Positions 43,372 to 49,284 of a stretch of DNA of 49,284 nt are shown piece after piece. The notes under the pieces are model-generated. The model made no database searches. It saw only the letters and a program-made list of their open reading frames with translations, and was not told where the DNA came from. How positions within the stretch are numbered: the first letter of the stretch is position 1; the number at the start of each line of letters is the position of its first letter. The DNA comes from CAUJGQ01 sp042408665. Lineage in GTDB: Bacteria; Chloroflexota; Dehalococcoidia; CAUJGQ01. Location of the stretch: the NCBI GenBank assembly GCA_042408665.1, contig JBHOQW010000243.1, positions 1-49,284 of the forward strand, written 5' to 3'. The position numbers were made by a program, and so were the translations under genes.

Positions 43372-44556
43372 ATGACCCTCGCCCCTGCCTCGCCCGCGCT
43401 GCTCCTGTCCGATGTCCTGCTCGACGTGCACACCCAGACCACCTTTGCCGGCGTCATGGACGCCGTCGTGCGCGCCGCGGGCCGCCTCGGCCTGCGCGGC
43501 TGCCTGGGTAGCCTGCTGCGCGACGCCGGCACCGAGGGCTGGCACCTGACCGCCCTCTGGGACATCACCCCAACACCCCGGCCGCTGGACCTGCGCGGCC
43601 TCGGCGTGCCGCTTGGCCCGTTTGAGTTTGTCGTCCCCGCCGCCGGCGCGCCCCGCCCCCTAGCCGACCTGTTCGGCACCGCCTGGGGAACCGAAGCGTG
43701 CGCCCACCTGGCGCACCGACTGGGAGTCGTCACCGCGCTGAGCGCGCCCATCGTCGGCCCGGCCGGACCACGCGGCGCCCTGCTGGCCCTGCTGCCCGAG
43801 CCGGCGCCCGCCGCGTTGGTGGTCCGTCTGCTCGGGCACGCCGCGGTGGCCGCGGCCGGTTGCCTGCAGCGCGAGGCGCCATCCGGCGACGGCGTGCTCG
43901 ACCCGGCGACGCTGGCCGCCACCGCGGAGGAGGAGATCGCGCGCGCCCGGCGCTACGGGCGCCCGCTGGCGGTGGTAGCCGTGCGGGTGGAGCGGGTGGC
44001 GGACCTGGCGCACGTGGGGCGCCTTGTGGGCCAGCACCTGGGCCGCTGGGACCGGGTGGGTCGCCTGGCCACCGTCGCCCCAGCGCTGGCGCTGGTGCTG
44101 CCCGAGACCGATCGCGGCGGCGCGCTCAGCCTCATCGCCCGCCTGCGCGACGCGCTGCCCGGCACGCCGATGGCCGCGGCGGTCTTCCCGCACGACGGCA
44201 CCACCTACCCGCAGTTGGTGGAGATGGCCCTGGGGCGTGGCGCCGTGGACCTGGTCCGGGCTGAACCCTGGCGGGCCCTCCCCTCGGCCTTCACCCCCAA
44301 CGGCCGGCCCGGCCTAGAGCGGTGGACTCGGGGCGCGCCGGCCGGTCCGGGGCGGGACACTGTGCGCTGTCCGCGCTGCTTGGTAAGCTACACCCGCCGT
44401 GCGCCGCTCACCGCGCCTGGTGGGGTGCCGGAGCGGGTGCGGGCCATCGCCCAGGCCGTTCTGCACCAGACCTGTCCGGACCACCCGGCGCACCTCGACC
44501 TCCCCACCGGCGGCGCCGATCCCTCACGGTTCGGCACCGACCCGCTCGCCGCCTGA
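43372..44556 (+). CDS. GAF-like plus degenerate GGDEF protein with C-terminal Cys motif
   Basis: 394 aa from ATG 43372 (GAGGTG upstream). The N-terminal ~165 residues look like a GAF sensor. A GGDEF-like domain (about 182-290) keeps the framework (ARRYGRPLAVVAV, GRLVGQHLGRWDRVGRLA, LVLPETDRGGALSLI), but the catalytic GGDEF sequence is gone: the corresponding stretch reads RLATVAPALALVLPE. It is therefore not a cyclase; it may be a c-di-GMP- or GTP-binding effector or simply a structural relic. A C-terminal CPRC (333-336) with C368 and nearby His could bind zinc. Confidence 0.7.
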   Translation: MTLAPASPALLLSDVLLDVHTQTTFAGVMDAVVRAAGRLGLRGCLGSLLRDAGTEGWHLTALWDITPTPRPLDLRGLGVPLGPFEFVVPAAGAPRPLADLFGTAWGTEACAHLAHRLGVVTALSAPIVGPAGPRGALLALLPEPAPAALVVRLLGHAAVAAAGCLQREAPSGDGVLDPATLAATAEEEIARARRYGRPLAVVAVRVERVADLAHVGRLVGQHLGRWDRVGRLATVAPALALVLPETDRGGALSLIARLRDALPGTPMAAAVFPHDGTTYPQLVEMALGRGAVDLVRAEPWRALPSAFTPNGRPGLERWTRGAPAGPGRDTVRCPRCLVSYTRRAPLTAPGGVPERVRAIAQAVLHQTCPDHPAHLDLPTGGADPSRFGTDPLAA

Positions 44557-44592
44557 GCGTTCGCCGGGCGGCCGCCCCTCATCCTGTCCGGT

Positions 44593-44650
44593 GCTGAGCG
44601 ATGAGTGCCGAGTGCTGCATGGGGTAGCTGACGGCCACTCATCGCTCAGC
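44593..44650. repeat. 15-bp inverted repeat, intergenic
   Basis: GCTGAGCGATGAGTG (44593-44607) and CACTCATCGCTCAGC (44636-44650), perfect, with a 28-nt spacer. It follows the degenerate GGDEF gene and precedes nirA. A shorter copy, GCGCTGAGCGATGA, is at about 40933-40947, so it may be a dispersed palindromic element or a terminator. Confidence 0.55.
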
Positions 44651-44681
44651 GCTCCGCACTGGAGAGCGGCGCCGGGCACTC

Positions 44682-44741
44682 GTAACGAAAACGTCATCCA
44701 ACTGTGCCCTGCCCGTCATGAAGCGGGAACGGGCGCGTAAT
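44682..44741 (+). promoter_or_regulatory. Six-site phased 11-bp array upstream of nirA (GlnR-type)
   Basis: GTAAC (44682), GTCAT (44693), GTGCC (44704), GTCAT (44715), GGAAC (44726) and GTAAT (44737), every start exactly 11 bp from the last. This matches the tandem GTnAC-n6-GAAAC layout of GlnR boxes. It ends 50 bp before the nirA start. Confidence 0.6.
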
Positions 44742-44790
44742 GCGCCCCCGGTATCGTGCGCGGCGTGCAACCACCCGCGGAGGGTACCGG

Positions 44791-46341
44791 ATGAACCGCT
44801 TCGAGGCCATGAAGGCGGCCAAGGACGGGCTGGACGTGTGGCCCGACCTCCTGCGCTACGCCGCCGAGGGCACCCTCGTCGAGCAGATCCCAGAGGATGA
44901 CCTGGATCGCATGAAGTGGTACGGCGTCTTCCACCGCAAGCAGACGCCGGGCTTCTTCATGATGCGCCTGCGCACGCCCGGCGGCCGCCTGACCGCCGTG
45001 CAGCTCCGCGCCCTGGCCGAGATCGCGCGCGAGTTCGGCCACGGCACCGCCGACCTGACTACCCGCCAGAACGTGCAGCTCCGCTGGTTGACGCTGCCGG
45101 TGATCCCGGAGATCCTGCGCCGGCTGGCGGCCGTGGGCATGAGCAGCCTGCAGACCGGTATGGATAACATGCGCAACCTGATCGGCTGCCCGCTGGCCGC
45201 TATCGACGCCGATGAGGTGCTGGACACCACGCCGCTGCTGTGGGAGCTGCAGCGGGCATGGCTGGGCCGGCGCGAGTACAGCAACCTGCCGCGCAAGTTC
45301 AACGTCTCGCTGGCCGGCTGCCGCGAGGACTGCGGCCACGCCCAGACCCAAGACCTCGGCTTCCTGCCGGCCACGCAGGTGATCGACGGGCAGCGGTGCG
45401 TGGGCTTCAACGTGCTGGTGGGCGGCGCGATGGGCGGCACCAGCCCGCGCTTGGCCACCCCACTCGACGCCTGGCTGGCGCCCGAGGAGGTCGTGCCGTT
45501 CACGCTTGCCCTGCTGGCCGTCTACCGCGACCACGGCCCGCGCGAGCAGCGCACTAAGAGCCGCCTCAAGTGGCTGATCGCCGAATGGGGCGAGGAGCGA
45601 CTGCGCGCGGCCGTGGAGGAGCGCCTGGGGCGACCACTGCCGCGCGCCGGCTGTCCGGAGACGCGGCGGGTGGCGGGCGACCACCTGGGCGTGCACCCGC
45701 AGCGCCAGCCGGGCCTGGTGTACGTCGGCCTGCACGTGCCGGTGGGACGCATCAGCGCCGAGCAGCTTGCGGAGCTGGGGCGGCTGGCGGACACGTACGG
45801 CGCGGGCGAGGTGCGGCTGACAGTGGACCAAAACGTGGTGCTGCCGCATGTGCCCGCGCGTCGCGTGGCGCGGCTGCTCGACGAGCCCCTCTTGCACGAG
45901 CTGCGGCCAGACCCGCCCGCCATCTGGCGCAACCTGGTGTGCTGCACCGGCAACGACTACTGCCACTTCTCCCTGATCGACACCAAGACGCGGGCGGTGG
46001 AGCTGGCGCGAACGCTGGAAGCGCGGGGCGTGCAGCCGCCGCCGGGCACGCGCATTCACATCTCCGGCTGCATCCACGCCTGCGGCAAGCACCACATCGC
46101 CGATATCGGCCTGCTGGGCGCCAACGTGCGCGTCGGTGAGGAGGTCGTGGAGGCGGTGCACGTCTTCGCCGGCGGCCGGCTGGGCGAGGACGGCCGCCTG
46201 GCGGTGCGGGTGCGCGAGAACGTACGGTTTGAAGAGCTCCCGGACGTGACGGCGGCCCTTCTGGGAGCGCGGGCGGCAACAGAGCAGGATGCGGCGGCAG
46301 ACGAGCGGATGGGCGACACGGATACGGAGGTGGCGGCGTGA
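44791..46341 (+). CDS. nirA: Ferredoxin-nitrite reductase, siroheme/[4Fe-4S] type
   Basis: 516 aa from ATG 44791 (GGAGGG upstream). It reduces nitrite to ammonia by six electrons from ferredoxin; sulfite reduction is the alternative. Two ferredoxin-like halves (QTPGFFMMRLRTPGG; HVPVGRISAEQLAELG) flank the cluster-binding cysteines C385, C391 (CTGNDYC) and C427, C431 (GCIHACG), which hold the [4Fe-4S] and the siroheme. The RxNVQLR siroheme-binding stretch is present as TRQNVQLRWL. The last ~20 residues are a poorly conserved acidic tail. It overlaps the FNT gene by four bases and is preceded by a GlnR-type array, so it belongs to nitrogen assimilation. Confidence 0.93.
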   Translation: MNRFEAMKAAKDGLDVWPDLLRYAAEGTLVEQIPEDDLDRMKWYGVFHRKQTPGFFMMRLRTPGGRLTAVQLRALAEIAREFGHGTADLTTRQNVQLRWLTLPVIPEILRRLAAVGMSSLQTGMDNMRNLIGCPLAAIDADEVLDTTPLLWELQRAWLGRREYSNLPRKFNVSLAGCREDCGHAQTQDLGFLPATQVIDGQRCVGFNVLVGGAMGGTSPRLATPLDAWLAPEEVVPFTLALLAVYRDHGPREQRTKSRLKWLIAEWGEERLRAAVEERLGRPLPRAGCPETRRVAGDHLGVHPQRQPGLVYVGLHVPVGRISAEQLAELGRLADTYGAGEVRLTVDQNVVLPHVPARRVARLLDEPLLHELRPDPPAIWRNLVCCTGNDYCHFSLIDTKTRAVELARTLEARGVQPPPGTRIHISGCIHACGKHHIADIGLLGANVRVGEEVVEAVHVFAGGRLGEDGRLAVRVRENVRFEELPDVTAALLGARAATEQDAAADERMGDTDTEVAA

Positions 46342-47174
46342 TCGGCGGCAGTCTGGTGAGCGTGGCGGAGGCAGCGCGCGCCAAGGCGGCGCACCTGGAG
46401 ACGCGGCCGCTGGGGTACTTCGTGCTGTCCCTGCTGGCCGGCATCTACGTCGGGTTTGGCATCGCGCTCATCTTCGCCGTGGGGGCGCCGCTGCTGGCGG
46501 CCGGTTCCCCCGCGGCCAAGCTGGCGATGGGCGCCTCGTTCGGCGTCGCCCTGTCGCTGGTCGTCTTCGCCGGCGCGGAGCTGTTCACCGGCAACAACAT
46601 GGTCATGACCGTGGGCCTGCTGCGGCGCACCGTATCCTCCCGGGCGCTCGCCGCCGTCTGGCTGGTGAGCTTTGCGGGGAATCTGGTCGGTTCGCTGGCG
46701 CTGGCCTGGCTGGTGGCCCGCAGCGGCGTGCTGGCCGGGGCGCCCCATCGCGAGGTAATCGAGAAGGTTGCAGCGGCCAAGATGAACCTGGCCTTCACCC
46801 CGCTGTTCGTGCGCGGGGTGCTGTGTAACTGGCTGGTCTGCCTGGCGGTGTGGAGCGCCACGCGGGCCACCAGCGAGGCGGGCAAGCTGGTGATGATCTT
46901 CTGGTGCCTGTTCGCCTTCATCGGCGCGGGGTTTGAGCACAGCGTGGCCAACATGACGCTGCTCGGCATCGGCCTGTTCCAGCCCCATAGCCCAACCGTG
47001 TCCGTGGCCGGCTTCGTGCACAACCTGGTGCCCGTCACCCTGGGCAATATCGTCGGCGGGGCGCTGTTCGTGGGCGCCGCCTACTGGCTGGCCGATCAAC
47101 CCCTCCCCCTGCTCCGACCGCGCCCGATGCCGGAGACCGCCTTGCAGCCTGCGGAGGGCGCGGCCGCGGACTGA
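46338..47174 (+). CDS. Formate/nitrite transporter (NirC/FocA-like)
   Basis: 278 aa from GTG 46338, overlapping nirA by GTGA, so translation is coupled. Six membrane helices in the aquaporin-like FNT arrangement; the FNT signatures LFTGNNM and GAGFEHSVANM (with the central His) are intact. The pairing with nirA points to nitrite import or export, preferring NirC over FocA. The C-terminus is a Pro-rich tail of about 25 residues. Confidence 0.93.
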   Translation: MIGGSLVSVAEAARAKAAHLETRPLGYFVLSLLAGIYVGFGIALIFAVGAPLLAAGSPAAKLAMGASFGVALSLVVFAGAELFTGNNMVMTVGLLRRTVSSRALAAVWLVSFAGNLVGSLALAWLVARSGVLAGAPHREVIEKVAAAKMNLAFTPLFVRGVLCNWLVCLAVWSATRATSEAGKLVMIFWCLFAFIGAGFEHSVANMTLLGIGLFQPHSPTVSVAGFVHNLVPVTLGNIVGGALFVGAAYWLADQPLPLLRPRPMPETALQPAEGAAAD

Positions 47175-47296
47175 GGCGCGACCACTGAGGCGGGAGGGAA
47201 AGCTCCTCCACGGGCGGGGCTTGTCTGACAGGGCGAGTCCCCGCCCGGACGCGCATCTGCAATGATCCTGAAATCTCCGGGCTCGGCGCGGCGGGC

Positions 47297-47326
47297 TATA
47301 CTATGCGCGCCATCCGAACGTTCGGA
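47297..47326 (+). promoter_or_regulatory. Promoter -10 with a downstream palindromic operator for the ADH gene
   Basis: TATACT (47297-47302) is a good -10, without a clear -35. TCCGAACGTTCGGA (47313-47326) is a perfect 14-bp palindrome that would sit just past the start site, as expected for a repressor operator. The ADH gene starts 73 bp later. Confidence 0.5.
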
Positions 47327-47399
47327 CGGCCGCGCACGGGCAGGCGTCCTCCTGCGGCGCACGTCTCGGCGCGTGAGCGCGTGTTTTAGGAGGGCCAAG

Positions 47400-48452
47400 A
47401 TGAGAGCAGCTGTGATGACCGCTTTTCGCCAGCCCTTGGAGGTGAAGCAGGTGCCCGATCCCAGCCCAGGCCCGCGCGACGCCGTGATCCGCGTGCAGGC
47501 GGAAGGGATCTGCCGCAGCGACTGGCACGCCTGGATGGGTGACTGGACGTGGTTCGGCTTCAGCCCGCAGTTGCCTATCGTTCCGGGCCACGAGATGGGC
47601 GGGGTGGTGGAGGCGGTGGGCAGCGAGGTGCGCCGCCTCAAGCCGGGCGACCGGGTGACGGTGCCGTTCCACGAGGGGTGCGGCGTCTGCGCCTACTGCC
47701 TGAGCGGCCGGCCCAACCTGTGTGACGGCGCGCAGGTCCCCGGCTTCTCGCACGACGGCGGCTACGCCCAGTTCGCCCGCATCCCCAACGCCGACTTCAA
47801 CTGCATCACCCTGCCGGAAGGGGTGGATGCCCTCACGGCGGCGGCGATGGGCTGCCGCTACATGACCGCCTACCACGCGGTGACCATGCAGGGGCGCGTC
47901 CAGCCCGGCCAGTGGGTGGCGGTGCACGGCGCCGGCGGCGTGGGCCTCTCGGCGGTGCAGATCGCGGCGGCGGCCGGCGCCAACGTGATCGCGGTGGACA
48001 TCGACGACGCCAAGCTAGAGAAGGCCAAGCAGGAAGGCGCCGTGGCCACCGTCAACGCGCGCACCGCCAAAGCGTCGGAGGCGATCCGCGAGATCACCAA
48101 GGGCGGCGCCCATGTCTCCATTGACGCCCTCGGCATCGGTGAGACCGTGCTCAACTCGGTGACTTGCCTGCGCAAGGGCGGCCGGCACGTGCAGGTCGGG
48201 CTCACCACGCAGAAAGAACAGGGCATGGTTCCCCTGCCCGTCGATGTGATGGTACTCATGGAGCTGGAGTTCGTGGGCAGCCTGGGCAACCCGCACCCCA
48301 AGTACGCCGAGCTGCTGGCGCTGGTGGAGCGCGGCCGGCTCAACCCGAAGGCGCTGGTGACCCGCGAGGTGGCGCTGGAGGAGGCAAGCGACGTCCTTCA
48401 GGCCATGACCGACTTCAAGACCGTCGGCTTCAACGTGATCACGCGCTTCTAG
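47400..48452 (+). CDS. Zinc-dependent alcohol dehydrogenase (MDR)
   Basis: 350 aa from ATG 47400, after AGGAGGG. Catalytic zinc ligands: C38, H64 and E65 (GHE); a further Cys sits in MGCRYMTAYHA. The structural-zinc quartet C94, C97, C100, C108 is complete. The Rossmann motif is HGAGGVGLSAVQIA. The N-terminal substrate loop WMGDWTWFGFSPQLP is less standard, so the substrate may be an aromatic or cyclic alcohol. This is a class II-like medium-chain dehydrogenase oxidising primary or secondary alcohols with NAD(P)+. It stands alone with its own promoter and operator. Confidence 0.92.
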   Translation: MRAAVMTAFRQPLEVKQVPDPSPGPRDAVIRVQAEGICRSDWHAWMGDWTWFGFSPQLPIVPGHEMGGVVEAVGSEVRRLKPGDRVTVPFHEGCGVCAYCLSGRPNLCDGAQVPGFSHDGGYAQFARIPNADFNCITLPEGVDALTAAAMGCRYMTAYHAVTMQGRVQPGQWVAVHGAGGVGLSAVQIAAAAGANVIAVDIDDAKLEKAKQEGAVATVNARTAKASEAIREITKGGAHVSIDALGIGETVLNSVTCLRKGGRHVQVGLTTQKEQGMVPLPVDVMVLMELEFVGSLGNPHPKYAELLALVERGRLNPKALVTREVALEEASDVLQAMTDFKTVGFNVITRF

Positions 48453-49048
48453 CCGCACGAGCGGGAGCCCGGTCTTACCCTGCCCGCCGAGAGGAAGTCC
48501 TCGTCTCGTGTCCCCCTGCCCCGGCCCGCTGAGACGTCGGCATCAGGACGCGGCGGGCCGGGGTGAGCGCGGCCCTGCCCGTCAATGTTCGGCGCTCACT
48601 CCCGGTCTGATGTTCCGCTTGCCGGTCGAGGGAGGGGAAGGAGCGCCACCTCGGCCCTCGGGACATGCTTCCCGTTGCCCGTGATCAGCCGGGCGTTCTG
48701 CTCATGCGCCACGGCCCGCGATCAAGCGGTCGGCAATCCCGAGCCGCTGCCCCTGACGCTCGTACTCGTACTTCCAGCGCCCTGCCTAACGCGCGGTGCG
48801 GGGTGGTGGGCAAGAACTCCAGCACCTGGAACAGGCACGCGGCATGCGAACCGTCCTCAGGTCTGAGCCCGGCGTAGACCTCGCCTACGACATGCCAATA
48901 AGCCTTAGTTATGGGCTGCGCCTATGCCCATTCATGAGCCGAACTGTGCGCAAAACAGGATGGCGGCCGTCTCCAGGCTGCCCTGTGCCGCGATCGCTCG
49001 CGGTTGGCGGCCCTTCCCTCTGGCCCGTGCGTTCGGCATCCTGAGGGC
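48453..49048. other. Intergenic region with toxin relic
   Basis: 596 bp with no intact gene. The minus strand holds the decayed VapC-type gene (48596-48895). The flanking stretches 48453-48595 and 48900-49048 show no recognisable coding, RNA or regulatory signal. Confidence 0.5.
48596..48895 (-). pseudogene. Frameshifted VapC-type (PIN domain) toxin relic
   Basis: Minus-strand fragments in successive frames read as a PIN-domain protein: VVGEVYAGLRPEDGSHAA, then YEYERQGQRLGIADRLIAG, then VAHEQNARLITGNGKHV ending at a TGA (48596-48598). GEVYAGLR is a VapC helix, the IADRLIA stretch carries a catalytic Asp, and LITGN matches the LVTxN strand. Two frame changes (near 48780 and 48710) and a missing N-terminus show decay. 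The antitoxin gene is not seen. Confidence 0.5.
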
Positions 49049-49284
49049 ATGAGTACCGCCAGCTCGAGCGCCGCCACCCGCCTGCGCGTGGCGCTGTCTT
49101 CCGGTCGGCTCGTTGTCACCTGCGAGCTGGAATGCCCGCGCAGCGCCTCCGCCGCCAACGTGGAGCGGCAGGCCCGCGGCTACGCCCCGTACGTGGACGC
49201 CGTCAACTGCACCGACAACTCCGCCGCCATTGTGCGCATGAGCCCGGTGGCGGCGGCGGCCATCGTGGCCCGCACCGGCCTCAC
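49049..49284 (+). CDS. Methylenetetrahydrofolate reductase-family protein, 5' end
   Basis: The first 78 residues only; the frame runs off the right edge. It starts at ATG 49049 with TGAGGG just upstream. The MTHFR-fold start is visible: RLVVTCELECPRSASAANVERQA, the family's first barrel strand and helix, then DAVNCTDNSAAIVRMSPVAAA, very like the VNVTDNPxAxxRMSPLA block of bacterial MTHFR-like proteins. Expected role: FAD-dependent methylene-THF reduction, supplying methyl groups for methionine synthesis. Cys stands in for the usual Val/Asn-type positions of the block. Partial, so domain completeness is unknown. Confidence 0.75.
   Translation, partial: MSTASSSAATRLRVALSSGRLVVTCELECPRSASAANVERQARGYAPYVDAVNCTDNSAAIVRMSPVAAAAIVARTGL

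Noticed and set aside
47313..47326. LexA box before the ADH gene
   Set aside because: The palindrome CGAACGTTCG lacks the central four bases of the CGAAC-N4-GTTCG box.

Overview
The window is about 49 kb of gene-dense, high-GC bacterial DNA. No rRNA, tRNA, CRISPR array or intact mobile element was seen. The GC bias, many GTG starts, an orphan GlnR-type regulator, a short core-MetE-like protein and a methylmalonyl-CoA mutase large subunit without a B12 domain suggest a Chloroflexota lineage of the Thermomicrobia/Sphaerobacter kind; an actinobacterium is the alternative. This placement is inference, because no marker gene is present.

Layout: 0-0.2 kb, the 3' end of an unidentified gene. 0.2-5.6 kb, a FadR-type GntR repressor divergent from a family-5 ABC importer (binding protein and two permeases) and a NIF3-like gene, with a GntR operator between. 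5.6-8.9 kb, minus-strand genes for an ion channel, a VOC protein, a pirin and YceI. 9-13.5 kb, an SDR, a histidine phosphatase, a secreted TIM-barrel-like protein, a nicotinamidase and a Bax-inhibitor-1 protein. 13.6-17.7 kb, fumarase C, a diguanylate cyclase and a DEAD-box helicase. 17.7-22.4 kb, glutamate synthase large subunit (gltB), broken by one frameshift. 22.8-25.3 kb, a small unknown protein, a type II pantothenate kinase and an HSL-type hydrolase. 25.4-30.3 kb, methylmalonyl-CoA mutase large subunit, a TetR regulator and a tandem pair of ferritin-like proteins. 30.4-36 kb, RDD protein, rhodanese, methyltransferase, OsmC, core-MetE-like protein, an apparent structured RNA, YciI and a quinone oxidoreductase. 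36.2-41 kb, a CDF metal exporter, a HAD hydrolase, a PolX-family protein and an alpha/beta hydrolase. 41-47.2 kb, DUF488, GlnR-like regulator, GNAT, a degenerate GGDEF protein, nirA and a nitrite/formate channel. 47.4-49.3 kb, a zinc alcohol dehydrogenase, a decayed toxin gene and the start of a methylenetetrahydrofolate reductase-like gene.

Two themes stand out. First, the diiron pair at 28.1-30.3 kb: the upstream protein has a complete E, ExxH, E, ExxH ligand set, while its tandem paralogue has lost all four carboxylates and kept both histidines. This looks like a heteromeric diiron oxygenase with a catalytically dead partner, preceded by a TetR gene and paired palindromes. Second, a nitrogen-control module: the GlnR-like regulator, and arrays of pentamers at exactly 11-bp spacing upstream of its own gene, upstream of nirA, and in the GNAT/GGDEF intergenic region. 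Other notable points are a PolX protein whose polymerase D-x-D motif reads N-x-N while the PHP nuclease motifs are intact, and a roughly 180-nt rod-shaped RNA with its own promoter and terminator.
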